Origin: JBLHKW01 sp047618565
GTDB taxonomy: Bacteria; Planctomycetota; UBA1135; GCA-002686595
Direction of reading: 5' to 3'
Assembly (NCBI GenBank): GCA_047618565.1
Contig: JBLHKW010000006.1
Location: 1-56,148 of the forward strand
DNA length: 56,148 nucleotides
Numbering within the stretch: the first letter of the stretch is position 1; each line of letters starts with the position of its first letter. Shown in pieces: positions 27,673 to 34,445 of this stretch. The position numbers and the translations under genes are program-made. The notes beneath the pieces were generated by a model. It did no database searches, was not told the origin of the DNA, and worked only from the letters and a program-made list of their open reading frames with translations.

Positions 27673-28272
27673 ATGGATGACGGTTCGACAGTGCAGCCCG
27701 GATCCGGTCGCCTGACCCCCGAGATGCTCGACGGCGTGCTGCGCCTGGGAGCCGAGGCGTGGCGCGACTTCTCCGCCTCCGCAGAGGGACGTTTCCACAG
27801 GTTTATCCCGGCCGACGGAGCTCTGGCCCACGAGGCCCTGCGTGGATTGAAATCCCGAGCGCACTCCTTCCTGGAGCTGGGCTCCGGCGCGGGCGTGATC
27901 ACGATCCTTGCGGACCTGATGGGCTTCGACGCCTACGGTGTCGAGATCGAGCCAGAACTGGTCGAGCTTGCGCAGGACCTGGCGCAGCGTTTCGATTCGA
28001 ATGCGACCTTCGTGGAGGGCAGCTTCGTCCCACCCGACTTTCGCGACGAGATCGAGCTGCTCGACGGGGATTTCCTGACCGTGACGGAGGGCGCCGACGG
28101 GTACGAGGAGCTCGGCCTGGACATCGCGGATTTCGACCTTGTCTACGCCTACCCCTGGCCCGGCGAACAGGAGTGGATGATCGAACTCATCCGGAGCCAC
28201 GCGGGGGAGCGCACGGAAATGCTGATGTACAACGTCAGCGAGGGCTTCGAGGTGGTCGACCTGCGCGGGTGA
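27673..28272 (+). CDS. Class I SAM-dependent methyltransferase
   Basis: The 199-residue protein has a Rossmann-like methyltransferase core. Motif I is FLELGSGAGVITILADLMG, with the acidic ribose-binding residue in YGVEIEPELVELAQ. A motif IV-like element is FDLVYAYPWPGEQEWM. Substrate cannot be told from sequence. The PWP after the motif IV strand differs from the NPPY of N-methyltransferases, so a protein or small-molecule O/C-methyltransferase is possible. It is the first gene of a plus-strand run (70 bases before the ASPIC/UnbV gene) that ends with a radical SAM gene and a short peptide gene, so it may act in the same pathway. Confidence 0.75.
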   Translation: MDDGSTVQPGSGRLTPEMLDGVLRLGAEAWRDFSASAEGRFHRFIPADGALAHEALRGLKSRAHSFLELGSGAGVITILADLMGFDAYGVEIEPELVELAQDLAQRFDSNATFVEGSFVPPDFRDEIELLDGDFLTVTEGADGYEELGLDIADFDLVYAYPWPGEQEWMIELIRSHAGERTEMLMYNVSEGFEVVDLRG

Positions 28273-28342
28273 GCGCCGTGGCCCCACGCTTCGGGGCAAC
28301 TCGGCACTCCACCCCACGTGAGCGGTCTGCTAGTCTGCGCGC

Positions 28343-30121
28343 ATGCATGCTGCAAGCGCCCATCGCCTCCTGAGACTCGACGGTTTCCTCTGTGGGGCGC
28401 TCGGGATCCTGGTCGCCGCCTGCCAGCCCGCCGTGGAGCCCGCACAGGCGGACACCGAGAGTGCTGAGACCGAAGGCTCCGAGCGCTTCGTCTTCGTCGA
28501 CGTGGCCGAGGCCGCGGGCCTGGACATGGTCAACGCCTCCGGTGACGCGCGGCGCTGGTACATCCCCGAGGGCAACGGATGCGGGGCTGCGTGGCTGGAC
28601 CACGATGGCGATGGTGACCTGGACCTGTTCCTGGCCAATGGCGCAGGCATGCGCTACATCGATGACGGCGCACGGCTCGAGGTCGACCTCGCTGCCGGTG
28701 GTGCGCGTCTGTACGAGAACAAGGGCGGCATGCGCTTCGAGGATGTCAGCCGGTCCGCCGGGCTGGATGTCGCCGCGTGGATCAATGCCAGCGCGGTGGG
28801 GGATGTCGACGGCGACGGGGACCCCGACCTGTACCTGGCGTGCTTTGGCGACGATCTCTTCTTCCGCAACGACGGGGGCCATTTCGTCGAGTGTTCGCGC
28901 GCGGTCGGGCTCGTTAACGAACTCTGGGGCGCGGGTGCTGCCTTCGGCGATGTGGACAATGACGGAGACCTCGACCTCTACGTGGCCAACTACTGCCTCT
29001 TCGATCTGGAGAGCCCGCCCGACGGCGGCCGGCGCGCGGTGCTGGAAGGCGTCGAGATCGGCTGGGGCCCGGAGCAGGAGAACGGCCAGGGCTTCAACCG
29101 CGGCGCCCCGGACCGCTTCTTTCTGAACGACGGCAGCGCGCACTTTCGCGAGGCCAGCGCCGACCTGGGCCTGGAGCTCGACGCGGGCCTCTGCTCTTAC
29201 GCGGTCGTGTTCTCGGATGTCGACGGCGACGGCTGGCAGGACATCCTGGTTGCGAACGACCTGCAACCCTGCAACCTGTTTCACAACGATGGCCACGGAA
29301 CCTTCGAGGAACAGGGCATGCAACGCGGCTTCGCCCTGAACGCCGACGGCCAGGCCACGGCAGCCATGGGTCTCTTCGTGGCGGACGTCGACGCGGACGG
29401 GGACATGGACGTCCTGCGCACGAACTTCGACTTCGAGGCCAACAGCCTGCACATCAACGACGGCCACGGCCATTTTCAGGATCGCGCCAGCGCCTTCGGT
29501 CTCGCCGCGCCGAGCATCGATCACCTCGGTTGGGGCGGGGGCTTTTTCGATGCGGACTGCGACGGCGACCTGGACCTCTTGATCGCCAACGGCCACGTGA
29601 TGCCCCAGGCGGAACAGATCGGCATGCACGCCTGGGCGCAGCGCTCGCAGTTCTTCGAGGGGCAGCGCGATGGCGCCGGCCGGCAGAGTTTCGTCCAAAG
29701 AGCGCCCGCGGGCCAGGGTCTCGACCTGTTGCGTTCGGCGCGCGGCGTGGCCTTCGCGGACGCCGACCAGGACGGGGATCTCGACGCCTTGATCGTCGAT
29801 CTCGATCAGCGCCCGCGCCTGCTCGAGAACCGCACACCGTCGCGCGGCAACTGGCTGCGCATCCGGACTGTCGGCACGCTCAGCAATCGCGACGGTCTCG
29901 GGGCGCGCGTACGCGTCATCGCTGGAGATCGCACCTGGACCGACGAGGTGCGCTTCTCCAACGGCCTTTATTCCTCACATGCTCCGGAACTGTTCGTAGG
30001 CTTGGGCCCCGCCCCCGCGGTCGACCGGGTGGAAATCCGCTGGCCCAGTGGCCACGAGCAGGTCGTCCTTTCGCCGCAGCTGAACGCGACCCTCGTCATC
30101 ACCGAATCCGAACCACGATGA
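28343..30121 (+). CDS. FG-GAP/ASPIC-UnbV repeat lipoprotein
   Basis: The 592-residue exported lipoprotein has a signal ending LGILVAAC-Q. Seven Asp-rich calcium-loop repeats of the FG-GAP/VCBS type follow (DHDGDGDLDLF, DVDGDGDPDLY, DVDNDGDLDLY, DVDGDGWQDIL, DVDADGDMDVL, DADCDGDLDLL, DADQDGDLDAL), forming an integrin-like propeller. The C-terminus is an ASPIC/UnbV domain (WLRIRTVGTLSNRDGLGARV, then EIRWPSGHEQ). This architecture is common in Planctomycetota, Acidobacteriota and Bacteroidota. Its role is unknown, probably calcium-dependent surface binding. Its stop overlaps the ATG of the radical SAM gene by four bases, which is unusual for a surface protein and suggests a functional link. Confidence 0.85.
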   Translation: MHAASAHRLLRLDGFLCGALGILVAACQPAVEPAQADTESAETEGSERFVFVDVAEAAGLDMVNASGDARRWYIPEGNGCGAAWLDHDGDGDLDLFLANGAGMRYIDDGARLEVDLAAGGARLYENKGGMRFEDVSRSAGLDVAAWINASAVGDVDGDGDPDLYLACFGDDLFFRNDGGHFVECSRAVGLVNELWGAGAAFGDVDNDGDLDLYVANYCLFDLESPPDGGRRAVLEGVEIGWGPEQENGQGFNRGAPDRFFLNDGSAHFREASADLGLELDAGLCSYAVVFSDVDGDGWQDILVANDLQPCNLFHNDGHGTFEEQGMQRGFALNADGQATAAMGLFVADVDADGDMDVLRTNFDFEANSLHINDGHGHFQDRASAFGLAAPSIDHLGWGGGFFDADCDGDLDLLIANGHVMPQAEQIGMHAWAQRSQFFEGQRDGAGRQSFVQRAPAGQGLDLLRSARGVAFADADQDGDLDALIVDLDQRPRLLENRTPSRGNWLRIRTVGTLSNRDGLGARVRVIAGDRTWTDEVRFSNGLYSSHAPELFVGLGPAPAVDRVEIRWPSGHEQVVLSPQLNATLVITESEPR

Positions 30122-32352
30122 AAACGCTCCTCCTCTTTCCTCCGCAGGGACACTTCACCCAGCCCTATCTAAGCCTGCCGTCCCTGACGGCCTGGCTGAA
30201 GCAGAATGGCTACGAAGACGTCACTCAGATGGACCTGAGCATGCAGGCCTTCGACACGTTCCTGTCCCGCGAGCGACTGCAACGCAGCCTCGACAGGGTG
30301 CGTGAGCGCGAGAGCTTCGCGACCCTGAACGGGCGCGAGCGCCTGAACTTCTCCGAGATGGAGCGCTACCAGGCGCTGTCCGAGATCGAGCTAACGGCCG
30401 AGTCGGTGATCGAGAATATCGATCAGGCCAAGTACGTGATGCGCAACGAGGACGAGTTCTACGACCACGAGCGCTACCTGTGGGCGGGGCGCACGATCGA
30501 ACAGGCCTTGCGGCTCTTCTCGGCCGAATATGCGCCGACGAAGCTCAGTTCACACGGGTTCGTCATGCGCTACCCGGTCGAGAGCACCAGCTCCATCCTC
30601 GAGGCGATCCACGACGAGAAGGAGAACCCCTTCATCGACTTCTATCGCGAGTGCGTGATACCCCGTATCCGGGAGCTCGATCCGGACCTGATCGGGATCT
30701 CGCTCACGTTCGGGAGCCAGGCCATTCCGTCCTTCACCCTGGCGCGGCTGATCAAGGAGTGGAAGCCCGAGTGTCACATCACCATGGGCGGGGGACTGCT
30801 GGCCTACGTCGGTAAGAAGCTCGCCGGGCGCGACGAGATCTGGGACGTGATCGACAGCTTCGCGATGCTCGAAGGCGAGGGGCCGCTGCTGGGCGTCGTG
30901 CGTGCCGTGGACGAGGGACTGACCGACCTGACCCACATCCCCAACCTGATCTGGCGCGCAGAGGGCGGCGAAGTGCAGTTCAATCCGCACGCGGAACCGC
31001 TCAACATCCACGATCTCCCGACCCCTGACTTTGAGGGTTTCCCCCTCGACAAGTACTTCTCACCCGAACTGATGCTGCCCCTGGCCGCCACCCGAGGCTG
31101 TTACTGGGGCAAGTGCGTCTTCTGCACCCTCTACACGGTCATCGGGCCGGGTTACCGCGGCCGGAGCCTGGACGACACCGTCGATGACATGGCCAAGCTG
31201 CAGGCCAAGCACGGTGCACGGCATTTCTACCTGGCGATCGAGGACCTGCCGCCCAACATGGCGCGCGCCCTGCCGAAGAAGATCCTCGAGCGCGGGCTCG
31301 ACGTGCGCTGGTGGTGCGACGCACGCCTCGAGCACGAGGTCTTCACCGAGGAGGTCTGCCGCGATCTGTACGAATCCGGCTGTCGCCGGATCGCCTTCGG
31401 GTACGAGAGCGCCTCGGAACGTGTGCTCGAGGCCATGTGCAAGGGCATCGACCCGAAGCAGAGCATGGACATCATCCAGCGTGTGCACGAGGCCGGTATC
31501 TCCGTGACGCTCTACGCCATGGTCGGTTTCCCGACCGAGACCCGTGAGGAGGCACGCCAGACCCTGCAGACGATCCTCGACAACCGGCAGTGGATCCAGG
31601 AAGTCAGCGTGCGCGTCTTCTACCTGGACGAGTCCTCCGAGATCTACCGCCGTCGAGAGGAATTCGCCATCACCGAGGTCTACCCCGATCCCGAGGCGGA
31701 CCTGCAGGTCTACTACGACTTCAAGGCCGATCGTGGCATGTCACGGCGCGAGGCGCGCGACATGTATTTTGAGTTCACCCAGGCCCTGCGCACGGACTTC
31801 CCGGTGTTCCAGAACACCAACATGCTCTACCACGAGCTGAAGGGGCACTACTTCCTGTACCTCACGAAGTTCGGTGGCTGGGACAATCTCAAGGAGCAGG
31901 TGCTCGACCGCACGACGCGCGCCCCGGTGACGAACCTTCCGGACAGCAAGCGCCTGCAGCTGCGGGAGGATCTGCGCGTGCTGCCCCTGGCCTTCGACCG
32001 CAATGACCTGGACGACAGGCTGCGCGAGGTCGACAACCGCACCCTGCGTCCGCGCTTCCAGTCCGACCTGATCTCGGACGAGGACCGCCAGCGCTTCGAC
32101 CGGGAGCTCAAGCCGCTCGAAATCTGCGACGCGGTCCTGGTCTACGATCCGCGCAGTGCCGACATCCGCTGCCTGTCGCCCGAGGCCTGGACGCTGCTCG
32201 AGCGTTGCGACGGGTCCCGGACCATGGAGGGCGTGGTCGAGATCTTCCCCCAGCCCAACCACAAGGAAGCGCGTGCCTGCCTGAGCGAGATGGCGGGCGC
32301 GGGCCTGTTTGGCCCGATCGGCAGCCAGAGTCCTGAGGAGGTGACCGCATGA
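30118..32352 (+). CDS. B12-binding-type radical SAM enzyme with PqqD-like C-terminal segment
   Basis: The 744-residue protein starts at ATG 30118, overlapping the preceding gene. A cobalamin-binding-like domain occupies about 180-270 (DLIGISLTFGSQAIPSFTLA, then ITMGGGLLAYVG). The PTPDFEGFPLDKYFSPEL linker leads to the radical SAM barrel. The cluster cysteines are C328, C333 and C336, spaced CX4CX2C rather than CX3CX2C, a spacing I associate with RiPP-maturation B12 enzymes (RGCYWGKCVFC). The last ~70 residues (VYDPRSADIRCLSPEAWTLL, then CDGSRTMEGVVEIF, then LSEMAGAGLF) look like a PqqD/RRE peptide-binding domain. Such enzymes methylate or cyclise unactivated carbons of peptides. A 61-codon gene overlaps its stop, which I propose as substrate. 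Confidence 0.85.
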   Translation: MKTLLLFPPQGHFTQPYLSLPSLTAWLKQNGYEDVTQMDLSMQAFDTFLSRERLQRSLDRVRERESFATLNGRERLNFSEMERYQALSEIELTAESVIENIDQAKYVMRNEDEFYDHERYLWAGRTIEQALRLFSAEYAPTKLSSHGFVMRYPVESTSSILEAIHDEKENPFIDFYRECVIPRIRELDPDLIGISLTFGSQAIPSFTLARLIKEWKPECHITMGGGLLAYVGKKLAGRDEIWDVIDSFAMLEGEGPLLGVVRAVDEGLTDLTHIPNLIWRAEGGEVQFNPHAEPLNIHDLPTPDFEGFPLDKYFSPELMLPLAATRGCYWGKCVFCTLYTVIGPGYRGRSLDDTVDDMAKLQAKHGARHFYLAIEDLPPNMARALPKKILERGLDVRWWCDARLEHEVFTEEVCRDLYESGCRRIAFGYESASERVLEAMCKGIDPKQSMDIIQRVHEAGISVTLYAMVGFPTETREEARQTLQTILDNRQWIQEVSVRVFYLDESSEIYRRREEFAITEVYPDPEADLQVYYDFKADRGMSRREARDMYFEFTQALRTDFPVFQNTNMLYHELKGHYFLYLTKFGGWDNLKEQVLDRTTRAPVTNLPDSKRLQLREDLRVLPLAFDRNDLDDRLREVDNRTLRPRFQSDLISDEDRQRFDRELKPLEICDAVLVYDPRSADIRCLSPEAWTLLERCDGSRTMEGVVEIFPQPNHKEARACLSEMAGAGLFGPIGSQSPEEVTA

Positions 32353-32534
32353 GTGCTGATAAAGAGTCCCGCGAGGGCGAGGATCCGCGTCCCACCGAGG
32401 GCCAGAAGCCCGGGGAAGAGGGTAAGACCGGGGGCAAGGTGCCCCAGAAGGGCCCTGGAAAGCCCTTCGTGTTCAAGTTCAAGCCTGCAGACCCCAAGAA
32501 CGACCTCGAATTCGAGGACATGGCCGACAAGTAA
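32349..32534 (+). CDS. Short charged peptide, candidate substrate of the adjacent radical SAM enzyme
   Basis: The 61-residue peptide overlaps the radical SAM stop by four bases (ATGA). It has no signal peptide, Cys, Trp or Tyr. Residues 1-38 are Gly/Lys/Glu/Pro-rich and probably unfolded. A compact motif KPFVFKFKPADPK spans 38-50 with three alternating phenylalanines (40, 42, 44), then LEFEDMADK ends the chain. Leader-like N-terminus, short core and coupling to an enzyme with a PqqD-like domain are the layout of a RiPP precursor. That is inference. It could instead be a small structural protein. The last seven codons with the stop are duplicated directly downstream. Confidence 0.65.
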   Translation: MSADKESREGEDPRPTEGQKPGEEGKTGGKVPQKGPGKPFVFKFKPADPKNDLEFEDMADK

Positions 32535-32555
32535 GAGGACATGGCCGACAAGTAA
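32514..32555 (+). repeat. Perfect 2 x 21-bp tandem duplication including a stop codon
   Basis: Positions 32514-32534 and 32535-32555 are identical. Each 21-base unit encodes EDMADK and TAA in the frame of the short peptide gene. Because 21 is divisible by three, the second copy continues in frame, so loss or readthrough of the first stop would add a stop-codon residue position plus another EDMADK. Confidence 0.97.
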
Positions 32556-32660
32556 ACTGGGGGAAAACTGCGGGAATGCCTCGGAAGCTTGGGCCTGACC
32601 CCTTGCCTGGCCCGTGGCGCTCGCTACCCTAGCGCTCTCCAAGCTCCGGGTACCGTCGTG

Positions 32661-32680
32661 GTTTCCGGGCCCCCGGGAAC
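32661..32680 (+). promoter_or_regulatory. Strong stem-loop in the rpmI leader
   Basis: GTTTCCGGG (32661-32669) pairs with CCCGGGAAC (32672-32680), with one G-T pair and a two-base loop on paper. It lies 77 bases before rpmI. In other bacteria the rpmI-rplT leader folds into a structure bound by L20 for autoregulation. Here the element is only a candidate, since I cannot match it to a known L20 leader. A promoter for rpmI-rplT should also lie in 32556-32756 but is not clear by eye. Confidence 0.3.
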
Positions 32681-32756
32681 GATCTGGCATGATCAGTGAA
32701 CGGGGTATCGTGGTTGGGAGCCGCTCGAATGGCTCTCGGGAAACGAGGAAGTCTCC

Positions 32757-32954
32757 ATGCCGAAGATGAAATCAAAGGGCGCTATCAAGAAGCGCTTTCG
32801 GTTGACCAAGAAGGGCAAGCTGAAGTGCAGCCGGCCCGGACGCGGTCACCAGCACGCGCCCAAGAACGGCTCGGCGCGCCGCAGGTTGCGACAGAAGATC
32901 GTTACCGATGGCACGTGGGCCAAGCTGATCAAGCGCATGTTGGGAGGTGGCTGA
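32757..32954 (+). CDS. rpmI: Large ribosomal subunit protein bL35
   Basis: The 65-residue basic protein has the L35 signature PKMKSKGAIKKRFRLTKKGK and the conserved HQHAPKN segment, as expected for the 50S subunit protein. A GAGGAAG ribosome site precedes ATG 32757. It abuts rplT with no gap (stop TGA, then ATG). Usually infC lies directly upstream. Here the upstream neighbour is the radical SAM/short-peptide unit. Confidence 0.97.
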   Translation: MPKMKSKGAIKKRFRLTKKGKLKCSRPGRGHQHAPKNGSARRRLRQKIVTDGTWAKLIKRMLGGG

Positions 32955-33311
32955 ATGGTACGCGTAACCTACGGCGCACCCCGTCGTCAGAAAAAGGTCC
33001 GCCTGTTCAACCAGGCCAAGGGCTACCGCGGTGGTCGCTCCAAGCTCTGGCGCACCGTGCGCGAGACGCTCATGCGCTCATGGGCCTTTGCCTACCGCGA
33101 CCGGCGTCAGCGCAAGCGTCAGTTCCGTCGCCTGTGGATCGTCCGCATCAACGCGGCCTCCCGCATGCGCGGTATGCGCTACTCGCTCTTCATGTCCGGC
33201 CTCAAGCGCGCTGGCATCGATCTGAACCGTAAACAGCTTTCCGAGCTCGCGATCCACGATCCCGCGGCCTTCGACGTTCTCGTCGACGAGGCACGCGGCG
33301 CACTCGTCTGA
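32955..33311 (+). CDS. rplT: Large ribosomal subunit protein bL20
   Basis: The 118-residue protein is a complete L20: YGAPRRQKKVRLFNQAKGYR at the N-terminus, then RQFRRLWIVRINAASRMRGM, and the SGLKRAGIDLNRKQLSELAI segment. L20 is an early 23S rRNA-binding assembly protein and, in many bacteria, a translational repressor of its own operon. A strong intrinsic terminator follows 28 bases after the stop. Confidence 0.97.
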   Translation: MVRVTYGAPRRQKKVRLFNQAKGYRGGRSKLWRTVRETLMRSWAFAYRDRRQRKRQFRRLWIVRINAASRMRGMRYSLFMSGLKRAGIDLNRKQLSELAIHDPAAFDVLVDEARGALV

Positions 33312-33339
33312 TCGCATATCAGAGCGGAAGCTCTCACAG

Positions 33340-33385
33340 GGCGCGGGCACGGATTCAGATGGAATCCGCAGCCCGCGCCTTTTTT
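33340..33385 (+). terminator. Intrinsic terminator after rplT
   Basis: The arms GGCGCGGGC (33340-33348) and GCCCGCGCC (33371-33379) form a perfect 9-bp outer stem. Inside it CGGATTC pairs with GAATCCG around an AGATG loop. Six T residues follow at 33380-33385. It separates rpmI-rplT from pheS. Confidence 0.93.
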
Positions 33386-33422
33386 CACGAACACCTGGTG
33401 TAGCTGGTCAGCGGAGGAGCAC

Positions 33423-34445
33423 GTGTCCGAAACCCCTGAGACGATCCTGGCCCGGGCGAGACAAGAGATCGGTGCCTGCGCGGATGCCGAGGCGCTGCGG
33501 ACTATCGAACGCAGCTACGTTGGCAAGGACGGCCTGACCGCGACGATGCTGGCCTCGATTCCGAGCTTGCCGCCGGAGGAGCGGCCCGCGGCCGGCAAGA
33601 ACGCCAACATTCTCAAGAAGCAGGTGCTCGAGGCCATCGCCGCCCGCAGCGCAGATCTCGACGCGAGCTCCCTGGCGGCGGAGCGCGAGGGCGGTGATTT
33701 CGACGCCACCCTGCCCGCCAACAAGCCCCAGCGTGGGTCGCTGCACCCGATCACGCAGATGATTCGCAACGTCGAGGATGTCTTCTGCTCCATGGGCTAC
33801 CGCGTGCTGGACGGTCCCGAGGTCGAGCTCGACCACTACAACTTCGAGGCCCTGAACTTCCCTCCCGACCACCCGGCGCGTGAGGAGTACGACACCTTCT
33901 GGTGTTCCGGGGCCGCGGATCTGCTGCTGCGTACCCACACCTCGCCTGTCCAGATCCGCGCCATGGAGCGGCTCACTCCTCCGATTCGCGCCATCGCCCC
34001 GGGCCGCGTCTTCCGGCACGAGGACCAGGATGCGACCCACGAGCACACCTTCCACCAGGTCGAGGGCCTGGTCGTCGACGAGGGCATCCACGTCGGCCAC
34101 CTGGTGGGAACCCTCAAGACCTTTCTGCGCGAGCGCTTCCAGCGTGAACTCGAGGTGCGCCTGCGCCCGGGCTACTTCCCATTCGTCGAGCCCGGCTTCG
34201 AGCTCGACGTGCGCTGTCCGTTCTGCAAGGACGGCTGCCGCGTCTGCAGCAAGACGACCTGGGTCGAGTTCTGCGGGTGCGGCATCGTGCACCCCAACGT
34301 CCTGCGCGCGGGCAACATTGACCCGGACAAGTACTCGGGGTTCGCTTTCGGCTTCGGCCTCGATCGCCTCGTGATGCTGGAGTATGGCATCGACGACATC
34401 CGCCATTTCATGGGCGGTGACCTGCGTTTCATGGAGCAGTTCTGA
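33423..34445 (+). CDS. pheS: Phenylalanine--tRNA ligase alpha subunit
   Basis: This is the catalytic class II subunit of the alpha2beta2 PheRS, 340 residues. Start GTG 33423 follows GGAGGAG. An N-terminal coiled-coil region of about 90 residues leads to the core with LHPITQMIRNVEDVFCSMGY, motif 2 in GRVFRHEDQDATHEHTFHQV, and motif 3 with FGFGLDRLVMLEYGIDDIR. The Cys-rich CRVCSKTTWVEFCGCG segment before motif 3 is slightly unusual but in the expected place. It overlaps pheT by one base. Confidence 0.97.
   Translation: MSETPETILARARQEIGACADAEALRTIERSYVGKDGLTATMLASIPSLPPEERPAAGKNANILKKQVLEAIAARSADLDASSLAAEREGGDFDATLPANKPQRGSLHPITQMIRNVEDVFCSMGYRVLDGPEVELDHYNFEALNFPPDHPAREEYDTFWCSGAADLLLRTHTSPVQIRAMERLTPPIRAIAPGRVFRHEDQDATHEHTFHQVEGLVVDEGIHVGHLVGTLKTFLRERFQRELEVRLRPGYFPFVEPGFELDVRCPFCKDGCRVCSKTTWVEFCGCGIVHPNVLRAGNIDPDKYSGFAFGFGLDRLVMLEYGIDDIRHFMGGDLRFMEQF

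Noticed and set aside
29530..30117. N-terminal extension of the radical SAM enzyme
   Set aside because: It lies in another frame of the UnbV gene and is Arg/Pro-rich. The enzyme begins at ATG 30118 with a typical hydrophobic strand.
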